Assembly: GCA_963969495.1 (NCBI GenBank)
Contig: OZ018327.1
Location: 33,269,675-33,333,674, forward strand
DNA from: Ceratothoa steindachneri
Lineage: Eukaryota; Arthropoda; Malacostraca; Isopoda; Cymothoidae
DNA length: 64,000 nucleotides
Reading direction: 5' to 3'
Shown: positions 33,485-44,688 of the stretch, piece by piece
Position numbering within the stretch: the first letter of the stretch is position 1
Layout of the letters: each line of letters starts with the position of its first letter
Made by a program: the position numbers and the translations under genes
Notes under the pieces: model-generated
Seen by the model: only the letters and a program-made list of their open reading frames with translations
Database searches by the model: none
What the model was told of the DNA's origin: nothing

Positions 33485-35038
33485 ATGAGGTAAGTCACTC
33501 CTCAATCCAGAGAAGGGAAACAGTTCCCGCTAGGCCTCAACCATTATTATGTGTGAGTTTTAGTAAAACCATAATGGGTCTGCGGAGTGTTGGGACCATC
33601 AGAAATTCAAATATAAACACAAGGAAGTGAAATCTTTGGGAAATCAAGATGAGAAAAGAGTCGTTTGTTTCTCTTTTGTCAAAAAATAAAAAAAAGAAAG
33701 GAAATTTGTAGTGAATTTTGAACAAAACGCTTACTCCCTCTAAACTCAAAATGGTAAAAAGTATTTAGTTTTAACATTAATTCTGTTTTTTAGGAAGGGA
33801 AGGTAATTGACTTTTATGGTTCTCCTATACGATTGGGATTTTAAGGTTAGTTTAGGTTTATTTAGTTAAGGATTGAAGCTATAGTCACATACCTGACCTA
33901 ACTTAATTGTAAAATACAAAGAGACGCATAAAAACCCTGATTCGGAAATTCGAATAAAAAAATACCTTTAATGACGCCAATTTTATTACTTGTATAAATT
34001 ACTTTTTTACCTATTTTACTTTTAATTTCAGAGGCTTCACTGCAATTGTGGTCCTCCTGGTAGCCATTATTGGCTTTTGCGTGGCTTTCCCAGAACCATC
34101 GCGGCTGAGACGATCAGGCGTCCCATTGAAGTAGGTACCGTAGTGATTTTAATGGTAGAGCATTTCTATGGACCACTTGAGGCCAAAGTGAAAGCTTCAT
34201 GTTGGGTTTAATGTAGGGCAAAAAAGAGGTGGAATGAATGAAATTTACCTATATTGGCTCTTCAACATCCCGTGCATTGCACTCCATACTAAATCGTTCA
34301 TAAACTACTTCAAATAACCACTTCATAGTTATTCCACTGCATTTCACTCATTTTCCCCTTCTATCGCAGAAACATGGATGACTTTTTACCAAAAGAACTA
34401 CGCGAAAGGTAAGAACCATAACATCTGTATTTTAACACTTGGATCTCTTTTGTTATTAAGCCGCGCCATTTCTTTACACCAATTTGTTTGTATCTTGTAG
34501 GATTCTCTGATTTGATGTGCAATGCCCAACTAAGTGCTTAAGAAAGTTCGAACTTGCCCTCTTGTTTTTAGATACTTGTCTTTCTTGTTCTTTTATTTCT
34601 GCATTTTTCGATAGAGTGTGAGGAATATATCATTGATAAATATAAAAGCAGAAGTTACACATTACCAGAACTCAGGGACGAGAAAGCTTGACCGCTGGAC
34701 GGACCGGCTCTTTATTTCATTTGGGATTCGATCGATCTTAGAAATTGAATTTGAGAAGCCCATCTACTCTTCGCATCTTAATTCTTATTGGTTTTATTTT
34801 TTTTTATTATAGAGATCATATCAGATTTGTGAGACAAGCTCCTTCCCCTGGTTCCAAAAAGAAAGGCGAACCCAATAAAGGTACTGGAAGTAGCGAGGAA
34901 CAAACAGGTCCAAATGCTGAGGTTAACTTGTCTTTATCTATTTCAAGTTCAGAGTCAGATTCATGTTGTGAAGAAGAAACTGGACATCCCGCTCCAGCTC
35001 CACCTCCAGCTCCAGCTCCAGCTCCCGGCAGAAAGTAG
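33485..35038 (+). CDS. Small secreted proprotein-like gene, four coding exons
   Basis: Spliced gene inferred from signals: exon 1 33,485-33,489 (ATGAG, then GTAAGT), exon 2 34,032-34,130 (after TTTCAG, before GTAGGT), exon 3 34,370-34,408 (after ATCGCAG, before GTAAGA), exon 4 34,813-35,038 (after TTATAG, ending TAG). All three introns are phase 2, and the 122-codon frame stays open across every junction. Residues 1-20 form a signal peptide (hydrophobic VVLLVAII, likely cut after FCVA). RLRR at 26-29 is a furin-type site. Exon 4 has a basic segment (GSKKKGE), a Ser/Glu/Asp-rich segment with one CysCys pair (SSSESDSCCEEE), an Ala/Pro-repeat tail and C-terminal PGRK, which would fit an amidation signal after trimming. 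I recognise no family. A secreted peptide precursor (antimicrobial, cuticular or neuropeptide-like) is possible but not shown. Confidence 0.8.
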
Positions 35039-35290
35039 GTTACGGCAATGTCCCAGAATTACTGCATAGTTTTGAAGAATCTTACGATGAACCCAGCCAC
35101 CCAAATTATAATTTATTCTTAGTTTATTTTCACTGAAAAATGTTACTTACCTTCCTATTAGTTGAATCAGTATCCTCTACTTAGTAGATACGTCTTATTT
35201 TACACGGTACTTCACCCGATTAGCACAAAAATCATCTCGTACGTATAAACATCCCAACACCTGCAAATTTCGCCTTCGTTGCCTCGTCAT

Positions 35291-35296
35291 AATAAA
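35291..35296 (+). terminator. Candidate poly(A) signal AATAAA
   Basis: First AATAAA downstream of the TAG at 35,036, about 255 bp into the putative 3' UTR. Plausible, not proven. Confidence 0.4.
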
Positions 35297-35299
35297 AAG

Positions 35300-37860
35300 G
35301 TAGCTACGGTGAAACCTAACTTGCCTTTTTATTTCCCTTCAAATGTTGTGGTTAGTCATGCTTGTTCATCGGTGCTCGACTGTTTACGATATCCAAATTC
35401 ACTGATGGATTTTAAGAATTTTGGGGTGAAGAAGGCTTTGAAGACGCATTATAAATCAAAAACAATCAAACCGAAGAGTCGTAATAGGGTGAATATTGCC
35501 ACTGAAGTCCATTAACCCACCGTTCAGCTCAACTAAGATCCAGTGGTAACCGTGAAACAGGACTACCACCCGGTGAACTGCGGATGGATAGACATGAAGA
35601 TGATCATAGCAACCGGCCTTAAGACATCTCGCATCCTTAAATGTATCTACCATATCAATAACCATTTTGGGGTATTTGAAAACCGAAATGGCAGAAATGA
35701 ACGATGCCTCGAATCTTTGAATACAGAGTACGTGGGGTAGGGCAGGGGCGTTTTTGTCCCAAGAGCACAAACTTACAAGATCCTCAGCGAGTACAAATGA
35801 TAAATCTACCGATTAACATCTATACCGTTTATGTAAAGTAATTACTTTAAATTTATTCTTTATTTGTTTCTGTATTACTGTTGCCTTTTCTTCGGCGCAG
35901 AAAGTACTCTTTTCCGAGCTATTACCACCTTAGAGTGCTCATTTCCAATCTAAAAAAAAAAACCTAAGAGCGGCCGAAATCGGGCCAAATTTGATGGCCC
36001 GTGCAATCAATTGATTCCGATGACTTACATTGGCCTTTTTTTTGTTTGTTAATTAAAACATATTTGTGGCCTCTTCTTTGTGTTAAATCAAGCTGAGCTT
36101 TATTACCGCTCCGTTCACTAAGCTGTTCTTTAGGGATCACTTCATGTTTTGAGCCAAAATTGAATTATAGCATCGAAGCGGCCATAGTATTCCAGCGAAA
36201 ACGCCAGCACAGTTGTCTCGCAACCATCACAAAGATCAGCCATTTTGAACTGAAGATTGAGGGCACCCTTATCTTGCGGCTATGAGAATATATTTTATAA
36301 CAACCTATAAACCACAAAATAGCTGTGGATTTATTAAAACCCTTGGAGGAATTCACTCTTCGAGGTGACTAACCATGATTTAAAGGGTGGTAGCGAAGGG
36401 ACAATAAAGAGAACATACAAGAGAGGGAATGGGGGCAAGAACTCACAAAATTAATAAGGCAAAAAGGGGGAGACGCTGATTATACTAATGATTATGACAT
36501 CATTTTGCTGCTTCTTATACTACAACCTTTTCTCGCTCTTTGGCTCATAACGTTTCTCATTAATACCCTGTGCTACCCAGGAGCAACCTTTTGTACACCT
36601 GAATTCAACGGTTTTGTGGTACGTACATTTTCGTTTGTCATCCTAAGTGAACGATTTGGTCCATCTCAAAGGCCTAATTCAGCACCTCATCTGAGTAGGC
36701 CTGTCGTAGTTTTCCTTATTATCATAAAAGGGATTTACAAACACTATGACTTGAGGGAGCAGTGGGGAGGCTTTAAGGTGTTAAGAACTCTTAATTAGTT
36801 AAATAATAAATGGCACAATAACTATAGTTAGAGAGGGTCGTCTTCGGTCGGTGCTCGTGCAGTACAGCCAAGTCCGGGAGAGACGGGAGCGATCGGTCGA
36901 GCTCTAGAGAAGGAGAGACTAGACACCATTGATGCTTGGCTGAGAAGGTGAATCCTGAGCTCCCACTAAAGAAAGATGGGGCGTTGCTATGGCAGGCTTA
37001 GGGGTGCAGTAGTCATCCTTATTGAACGTGCCGTTGTCAAGTTGATTGTGCAATAGCACTAATGCAAATAGTTATACAATAGTTGTATTTTTCGATTGAT
37101 TTTAATGCTCGCAAGAGAGTTATCTAAAGGGGTTTTCATACCATATTTACTGACATATTTTCAACAACAAAAGAACGGTTTAACAAATGGTTCTTTAGTC
37201 TAAAACATGGAATAAAGATTTGCCACTTCTGTTATTCCCTCTCACTCTCAGTAGACGAGCATTAGCGCGGGCACATGCCTCAGAAGATGGGAAAATTAAT
37301 GAATTATTATTATTATTTGTACTATTACTTTTATTATTTATGGACTTTTTTTTGTTACAAAATACACAGTAAAATGGTTTAAGAGTTACATAAACATAAT
37401 TTTAACATATATTTGATATTTGCTGTGTGTATAAAAAGCCCCAGTTTTGATATACCCTTTATATTACACACACATACATATAAATAAAAGCATAATTTAC
37501 CAAGTATGAATAAATATATTAGCACCATTCTCCATTCTTCCATGGTAATCGGAACTGGGTCATCTTCTGAAAAAATATTGTATTTTTATTTATTTGCTTT
37601 ATAAATAAATTAATTTAATTTTGTTTTGTTTATATCGTTTTCTTCTTTTTAAAATTTAGGTTCGTTACCTCGCCCCTACCTTAGTACTTACAAAGGAGAA
37701 AAAAAGAACTAAAAAGCATTGTAACAAAGAAAAACGAAGAAAATATGAAATAGTGAGAAAGACAGACTACAGGTCCAGGAATATTTCTCTGATAAACTCT
37801 AAATAACTACAAAACTTCGGAGCAGAAGTAAATTTTTGATATCTTTGTTGATTCTCTTAG
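35300..37860. other. Intergenic, no gene recognised
   Basis: Mostly AT-rich. A GC-richer patch at 36,830-37,010 (GGTCGTCTTCGGTCGGTG and following) stands out and could be a repeat or an untranslated exon. No coding frame is supported. Confidence 0.35.
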
Positions 37861-38960
37861 AGTTCCTGCTAGAAGACTAACAGGCTACCTTGAGCATGAA
37901 ATAAAGTGCTGCTACCTCCCCAGAGGAGAAAGGGCTACCTATAATTCCCACTGAGCGCGAAATGAAATATTTCTCCCTTCCGATAGAAGGAAATGCTGTC
38001 TAGAATTACCACTGAGCATAAAATAAATTACAGCTACCTTTCTGGAAAAGGAAATGCTACCTAGAATTATTGGTGAGCATGAATTAAATTACTACTAAAT
38101 TCTGGCAGGCGTACCGGCTACCTGAAGCCTGAAATAAATTGCTGCTACCTTCCAGAAGAGTGTCAGGCTACCTATAATTCCCACTAAGCAAGAAATGGAA
38201 TACTTCTATCTTTCGTGAGAAGGAAATGCTGCCTAGAAGTACCAGTGAGCATGAAATTAATTAGCGTTACCTTCTGGCATAAGGGACAGCTACTTTTAAT
38301 TACCACCTATCATGAAATTAATTAGCACTACCTTCCAGGGCCAGGGAAAGAATATCTAGAATTACCGCAACATTTTGGGAGAAAAAAAGATTACATAAAC
38401 TCTCCACTGAACATGAATTAAATTACACTAAAATCCAAGAGACGGTGGCACTACGTACAAATGCCAGTGAGCATGAAAACAAATTACTGCAACGTTCCAC
38501 GTTCAGTAGAATGAATTACCCGTAATGCTAATTCATTCCACTAAACGGGAAACGAATTACCGTTCTATTTAGAAAGAAGGAAGGGCCATCTTGAATTACC
38601 ACTGATCATTAAATTAATTACTGCTACATTCCAAGATAATTATAGATTGCTTGGAATTATCAATCATCATGAAATAAATTATTCTACTTTCCCGTAGAAG
38701 AAAATGATAATACCACTGAAATACCACTGAACATGAAATAAATTACCGTTACCTAACGCTAGAAGAAAAGAGTCTCTAGAGTTACCACTGAGCATTAAAT
38801 AAATTACTCTTACCTTCTGTGGGAAAGAAGGTCTACCAAGACTCACTACAGAGCATGGGATAAATTACGACTGAACATGAAATTAATTACCGAAACCTAA
38901 AATTACGACTGAATATGGAATGAATTACCACGATCTATCGACCTAAAATAAACACTATAG
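37861..38960 (+). repeat. Degenerate minisatellite, unit about 60 bp
   Basis: About 18 units with core CACTGAGCATGAAATAAATT, then a CTACCTTC segment, GGAAATGCTACC and TAGAATTA. Core starts lie near 37,891, 37,951, 38,011 and 38,071, giving a 60-bp period. Later units drift and vary in length. Non-coding. Confidence 0.85.
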
Positions 38961-39824
38961 AATTCCGCTTAAATACCGTTAAAATCTGTGTTCCAAGTGA
39001 AGAGCCTCAAAAGCCATTGTCTCCCGCATACGAGCGACGAAGTAGCGAACGTTTTAAAGAAAATCAAATTTTGTTACCTTAAATCGGAGCCATTTGTGGT
39101 TGAAGGCGCTGATTCTTTTTTCTCTACCGCTGTCACACCGAATTTGATGAGGGCCGGGGGGCAGCAGGAAGGTTTTGCCCTCGAGGGTTTGCTTCTCGTC
39201 CCTGTGAGATAAAAATAAGATGTTTGAGTGAGCGAGGCGAATGTTTCGACGAATCCGAATCGTGTTGATAAAACGCCCGGATTTTGTGACCCAAGCAATC
39301 GCTTTTTAGGTTTTCAGTGATGGGTGTTGTGTTTGAAATTATTTCGAAGTGGAGGTGTGGACGAGGGACAATGAGGTTGTAAGGAATTATAGGAAAAAAG
39401 TAGATATAGAAGGGTGAAATGTAATTATGTAGTGAAATTAAGTTCTAGAAAAATGAAATGGATTTAGGAAGTAGTGGAATGGAGTTATTCAGGGGTAAAT
39501 GATGGTGTGTATGGGTGAAAATTAAATTTGCACAATTGTATTGCGAAAGATGAATGTGATAGTGTCATTGGTTTCTGTATTCGACGTTCTCAGCAACACA
39601 AACGGTTCTGATCTTCGGTTTGGCAACCATCACCACCACCTTCAAAGTTTGCACTTTTGAATTCTTTACTTTCTGCAGGATGTGTGTCTGGAGAGGGGGG
39701 GGGGTAACTGAGCCCTCCCTGCTTCAATAGGTTGGGTTGAAAGCAGAGCAGGTGTTCTGTCGGTGTCCCCAAAAGAGCTAGATGCGATTTGAGTAGTCCC
39801 AGAAATGGTTGTGTTCAGAATAGC
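38961..39824. other. No gene recognised
   Basis: Short open frames only, with no domains. Includes a G run near 39,697-39,704. Confidence 0.35.
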
Positions 39825-40235
39825 TAAAATTAAAAGAGTTAGTGAGACAAAAGAGGCTAATGGACAAAATAGCTAAACCCCCCAAAGGTTAATGAGACAA
39901 AAGAAGCTAATGGAAAAAATAGGTTGTTCTAACATAGCTAAACCAAAAAGAGCTAGTGAGACAAAAGAGGCTAATGGACAAAATAGCTAAACCCCCAAAG
40001 GTTAATTAGACAAAATCGGATAATGGACAAAATAGCTCGTCCCAAAGTAGCTAACCCCAAAAGAGCTAGTGAGACAAAAGAGGCTAATGGACAAAATAGC
40101 TCGTCCCAAAATAACTAAACCAAAAATAAATAGTGATACACAAATGTGGACAAAATAGTTCCTCTCAAAATAGCTAAACCAAGAAAACCTAGTGAGACAA
40201 AAAGGCTAGTGAACAAAAAAGCTAGTATTTAAACA
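39825..40235 (+). repeat. Minisatellite, A-rich, about 16-bp units in composite about 50-bp units
   Basis: Repeated pieces GAGACAAAAGAGGCTAAT, GGACAAAATAGCTAAA and CCCCAAAAGAGCTAGT. Similar rhythm and ACAAAA core to the array at 41.5-43.0 kb. Confidence 0.85.
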
Positions 40236-40499
40236 ACTTGTACCCCTGGAATTAGTTTCAATGAACTTAGCACCTACCGCGATGACCACCGCGCCAGGTC
40301 AAGGACCATCAGGATCGCACTTCTGGGCATCTATGCTTTCTGCGCCAACTGGCTTCTCATAGTTGCCGAGAACTGCTGCCAAAGGATGAAACTGGTCCAA
40401 TGCGTTTCTGTGTTCCAAACTAACAAATCAAATATTAGCTTAATAGACGCGTATGTGCGTCAGTGGCAAAATCATAATATATAGTTCCGACGTGAATGA
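40236..40499. other. No gene recognised, flank of mariner
   Basis: Short unique stretch between a minisatellite and the mariner element. Confidence 0.35.
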
Positions 40500-41430
40500 T
40501 ACGAGGGGCGGTCAATAAGTTTCGCAATTCGGATATAAGGAAACAAGATATGAGGAAAAGTGTTTTACTATTTTTCAATATAACTACCCTCGACTTCAAT
40601 GCACTTGCGCCACTTGTCCCTGAGGCTTCGAATTGCCGACAACCAGAAATCTCCCGACTGCTGTTCAATCCACTCCTGGACGGCAAGCTAGACATCTTCA
40701 TCGTCCCCAAACCGGCGTCCACGCAGTGCAGCCTTGAGCTGGCGGAATAAAAAGTAGTCGCTAGGGGCCAGATCTGGACTGTAGGGGGGATGGTTGAGCT
40801 CTTCGAATCCGCACTCGCGCAGGGCAGCTTGTGCAACTATGGCCTTGTGGACTTTGACGACGTTTAAGTCGATCATGGGGCGTGAGGTTTCTAGGGACCC
40901 AACGAAAAGAGACCTTGGTCATGGCCACATTGTCGTGGATGATGTTGATAACACTTCCATGTGATATTCCAAGTTCTCGCTCGATTTCTACGACCTTCAC
41001 CCGTCGATTTTCGAGGATGATCCTCTCCACGCGGGCTACATTGTCATCGTTGGTCACGTCTGACGGGCGTCATGGACGGGGGTCATCTTCAAGGGACTCA
41101 CGACCATGGCGGAACTCCCTATTCCAGCGAGCAATGGTTGCATAGGAAGGGGCGGTGTCGGTTTACACTGAAACCATGCGTTCTCTTTTGAATTCTTGCC
41201 TTTCTTGGTCAAAAATTTGATCACTGCGCGGTGCTCAACCTTTTCCATTGTTGAAATGAAAGATTTGTGACTGAAGATCTGCGATCAGCTACTGCTTCTT
41301 AAATAGACGAGGCAGGAGCGTGCGGCTGCAGGTCCTGACTTGTCATAACCTGTCCTAACACCCCCACAAACAGCCATCCCCCATACTCTGTTTTGCCCTA
41401 CCGATTCGCAAAACTTATTGACCGCCCCTC

Positions 41431-41433
<3 letters not shown>
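40500..41433 (-). mobile_element. Mariner element, internally deleted, with matching inverted ends
   Basis: The ends CGAGGGGCGGTCAATAAGTT (from 40,502) and its inverted match (to 41,431) are nearly identical over about 30 bp and bounded by TA on both sides (40,500-40,501 and 41,432-41,433), the standard mariner target duplication. At 930 bp it is about 350 bp shorter than a typical full-length mariner. The right TA is also the first unit of a (TA)n tract, so it inserted at the tract's edge. Confidence 0.92.
40568..41248 (-). pseudogene. Mariner transposase with central deletion
   Basis: Minus-strand pieces in order: MEKVEHRAVIKFLTKKGKN (first DNA-binding helix-turn-helix), NVARVERIILENRRVKVVEI with LGISHGSV and RWVPRNLTP (second helix-turn-helix and WVPHEL-type motif). 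After a junction near 40,865 come VHKAIVAQAALRECGF, NHPPYSPDLAPSDYFLF (third catalytic Asp) and the C-terminal end KWRKCIEVEGSYIEK. The part carrying the first two catalytic Asp residues, roughly 115 residues, is missing. There are also frameshifts between the two DNA-binding parts. Inactive, but its ends could be mobilised in trans. Confidence 0.88.

Positions 41434-41518
<85 letters not shown>
41432..41518. repeat. (TA)n microsatellite
   Basis: About 87 bp of TA directly after the mariner right end. Confidence 0.95.
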
Positions 41519-41520
<2 letters not shown>

Positions 41521-41539
41521 CTACATAGCAAAGAAATAT

Positions 41540-43005
41540 ATAAAATGTAAAATGTGTACTTGGTACTCAACATGAAAATAGGAAAAAAGCGTAGTGCAAA
41601 ATGAAAAAAGACGCTAAAAGGGAAAAAGTACAAAAACATTCGAGTAGAAAAGGCAGCGAGTACAAAAAATTGTGAAGAATAAAAAAAATCACACTATTAA
41701 ACCTCCAAGGAGCACCAACGGATAAAGAGTAAAATATATATCTACTAAACTTTCAAAAGAGCACAACGAATGTAAGGTGTACAAACACATGAAGAGACGC
41801 CACAAGATGTTGGCAAATGAGAAAATAAAAGTAGATAAACGAACTGAGAAGAAAAACAAGAAAAAGTACAAACATACATGATACAAAACAACAAAAGAGT
41901 ACAAATTTTATTATAAAAACATGTAAAGGGTAACAAAACATGTTGAATACACAGTATGCAGAAAGTAAAAAGTTAGAAGGGGCAAATAAATGCAAATAAT
42001 ACAGAAACATGCGATGAGTACAAGCTAAGTAAACATTCAAAAACTGAAAAAACAGACCAAGAGTACACATAGCTCTGATGAGTGCACAAACCAGCGAAAA
42101 ATGCGCAAACATAAAATGAGTACAAAAACGCAAAATGTAATCAAATGGTAAGACAATGTTACGATGTAAAGAGAACAAATTTGCAAGGAATGAAAGCAAT
42201 GAAATGGTACAACAGTATGCCAAAAGTAAAAATACTCAAGATTACAAAACAACCAAAGAGTACAATGAAATTCTAATCTTAGGTTAGTACAGAAGATCGA
42301 AAAGAGTAAAAAACTATCAAAACTTCCCATTAGTGCATAGCAACAAGAGTACAAAAATAATAGGTTACAAATATGCAAAGAACACTTACAAAGAGTACAG
42401 GAGCATGCAAAGATCATTAACACACAAAAAGAGTAAACAAAAATGCCAAATTACAAAGCTTGAATTTGTAAAAACACATTAAAAGAGCACTAACAGTTAA
42501 GGAGTGTAACACATGAAGAGTACAAAAGAAATCATGAAAAGACTACTCACACATGTAAAGAGTACAAAAGATACAAATATTATAAATCATTGAGAGTACA
42601 AAATATAGAAACATATATTACCCACGCAGGACAAAAGTGCAAAGATGAAAAGTATCAAACGTAAAGAGTACAAAATAATATGAAGAGTCCATAATACAAC
42701 GCAAAGTCTAAAAAAACAGACGGAGTACAAAAACATAAAGATAAAAATTGCTCAGGAGTACACAAAAATGTACGGGCAACAATAGGTTCAGAGTACAAAA
42801 AACATGCGAATCATAAAAGTATGCTGAGTACAAAATATGCTGAGCAAAACCGGATGCCGAGTACAAAACATGCAGAGCATAAAGGATGCCGAGTAGAAAA
42901 TATGCGGAGCACAAACATCTGTCGATTAAACGTGCTCAGCACAAAAAAGATTCTGAGTACAAACCATGCGGAGTACAAAATGATTCTGAGTACAAAAACT
43001 TCATT
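41540..43005 (+). repeat. Degenerate minisatellite, core GAGTACAAAAACATG
   Basis: About 1.45 kb of A-rich units of 14-17 bp with core GAGTACAAAA and a variable ACATGC or ATGCTG part. Best preserved at 42,780-43,000, where GAGTACAAAATATGCTG alternates with GAGCATAAAGGATGCC. Long minus-strand open frames here reflect composition, not genes. Confidence 0.85.
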
Positions 43006-43617
43006 TTGAGGACGTTATTAGCATTAATTTAATTAAAACTACACATCGAAAACCAACGAGGGCATTTCCGCCACAAGGGTGGGGGATTCGGGAACAAAGC
43101 GAAGTTAGTGGACCCAAAAATGTAATGGGGGATTAGCCCCCTGGAGTCTTATCTGAGGGGACTATCCCTCCCTCCCTCCTCAATAAATAATATAGATGCA
43201 CAAGCAGAAAAATCAGCGATTTTAATTCCCTAGCGCCCACTAGCGTGGGTATAGTGCCCAACGAAGGGTTGCTAAGGGCAATACAGATGATGGAAGAATA
43301 AATTAAGAAATGGATTGAAAATTGACCAACAAAAGGGGACCAACGACGAGCCTTGTCCCAGTGGAAAGGGTTTCGTGTTTACTGAGACAGCCCCTTGCAG
43401 GTGGGGACGAACTTGTACTAACGAGTACTTGTACTCGTGCAGAATTTCCTATCTCTTGTTCCCACATGTGCTTAGGCCCAATTATGCATGAAAGAGGATG
43501 TTAAACCTTCGAAAAAGTCCTAAGGTAAAAAGGTAAATTTGAATTCGTCGAAAGAGTGTACTTACTTTAGCTTCCGAGTGTCCAACATTCTTCACAAATG
43601 TCAAGAGAACGACGTGG
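43006..43617. other. Downstream flank of the bHLH gene
   Basis: No coding frame recognised. On the minus strand this would be the 3' UTR of the bHLH exon. AATAAA-like signals on the minus strand are not obvious close to the stop. Confidence 0.35.
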
Positions 43618-43653
43618 CTAGTGAAGAAACTCCGCCAAGGCCATAATGTACGA

Positions 43654-44190
43654 CTAGGCCATCTGGAGGGTCTCGAATTTGGACAACATCTTGTCGTTGC
43701 TAAGCGACGGGATTACCTCCCTTAGGCGGTCGAAAGCCTCGTTCAGGCTGTTCATGCGCTGCCGTTCGCGGGCATTGGCGGCCAAACGCCGCCTGCGCAG
43801 GGCATCTTTGGGCAAGGATTTCGAAGGACGTTTTCGAACCCTCCCGGACGACGGGTGGCTCCTGCGGGAAGACGGTGGAAGGCTTTCCAGGAGGGAGTGG
43901 CTGTTGCCATGGAATCCACGGTCCCATGGAGATGGCGGGGTTTCTTTATTATCGCTTGCTCTCGTAGGAGTCGCGTCTTCCGAATGAGTGAAGGAGTTGA
44001 ATGGAGGATATAGAGGTTTAAAGGTAGGATCCTCCTTCAGGGTTAGCTTCTGAGGAAGAGGGGTTCCTCGGGGTGACAGACGGGTAAACGGCACGACCCC
44101 AACTTGAATCTTGACACTGGATTTCACCGTGGCTTTGGGAGGTGACTTGCCACACCGCAGATACTGCCATGAGTACCAGACTCCTTTGAA
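43654..44190 (-). CDS. Atonal-group bHLH transcription factor, last exon (5' partial)
   Basis: The bHLH domain is unmistakable: [14 protein letters not shown] (basic region with NARER), [17 protein letters not shown] (helix 1), loop [15 protein letters not shown] (helix 2). The LAANARER and LSK-ETLQMA signatures are those of the Atonal group (ato/cato/amos, Atoh). The frame upstream stays open to a strong acceptor, TTTTCACCTGTCAG ending at 44,191, so the exon probably starts at 44,190 with [12 protein letters not shown]; 5' exons were not identified. The N-terminal region is Pro/Ser-rich. The frame stops at TAG (43,654-43,656) where the family has Gln. The next codons spell SYIMALAEFLH and then TAG at 43,618-43,620, matching the normal end of helix 2. 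Such factors bind E-boxes with Daughterless-type partners to start sensory or neural fate. It could be a mutated, recoded or mis-sequenced gene. Confidence 0.78.
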   Translation of the reverse strand, partial: FKGVWYSWQYLRCGKSPPKATVKSSVKIQVGVVPFTRLSPRGTPLPQKLTLKEDPTFKPLYPPFNSFTHSEDATPTRASDNKETPPSPWDRGFHGNSHSLLESLPPSSRRSHPSSGRVRKRPSKSLPKDALRRRRLAANARERQRMNSLNEAFDRLREVIPSLSNDKMLSKFETLQMA

Positions 44191-44191
44191 C

Positions 44192-44688
44192 TGACAGGTG
44201 AAAAGTGAAACTGAAAGTGATGTAAGAAGTAGGAAAATGTGTAGTAGGTATATAAAGATAAAAAGAGTTTTAGATTTGCCCTCGTGTAGAGGGCTCCTCC
44301 CAGGTTTTTCTTGTCTTGTCTCTTATTATTCTTCCCTTTATTTGTTTTTATTATTATTTCTATATATATATATATATATTTATAAATATATAATATATAT
44401 ATATATATATATTTTTTCTTTCTTTTTTTTTATCTAACATTAAGTAAATAAATAAATATATTTGTTCTTTCCTCCATCGTGGCTTTCAAGCTTTTCAAGT
44501 TTCTTACTTGCTATATATATATATCTTCTTATTTTATATTGCTATCTTACTAGGTAATATATCTTATGCCGGGGTTTAGGTTTTAATTCTTGATTGTTTA
44601 AATAGGTTTTATATTGGGGGCTACGCCTCTTTTACTCTCCGTTGTAATTTCTTCATTCTTTGGGCTTTGGTGATCTTACTTCGTGTGT
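44192..44688. other. Upstream flank or intron of bHLH gene, AT-rich
   Basis: T-rich, with an imperfect TA tract at about 44,361-44,411. No coding frame supported. Confidence 0.4.

Noticed and set aside
35456..35770. 104-codon minus-strand frame downstream of the secreted-protein gene
   Set aside because: No recognisable domain and it overlaps another plus-strand frame; treated as chance.
36505..36798. 97-codon hydrophobic frame as a possible membrane protein
   Set aside because: No start context, splice signals or domain; AT-rich composition explains the hydrophobicity.
41689..42914. Long minus-strand frames rich in Phe, Leu, Cys and Tyr, resembling membrane proteins
   Set aside because: They lie entirely in the TACAAAA minisatellite; hydrophobicity is a by-product of T-rich complement composition.
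44125..44127. A start codon for the bHLH protein at this position
   Set aside because: The codon is GTG, and the frame continues upstream to a strong splice acceptor at 44,191, so translation more likely starts in an earlier exon.
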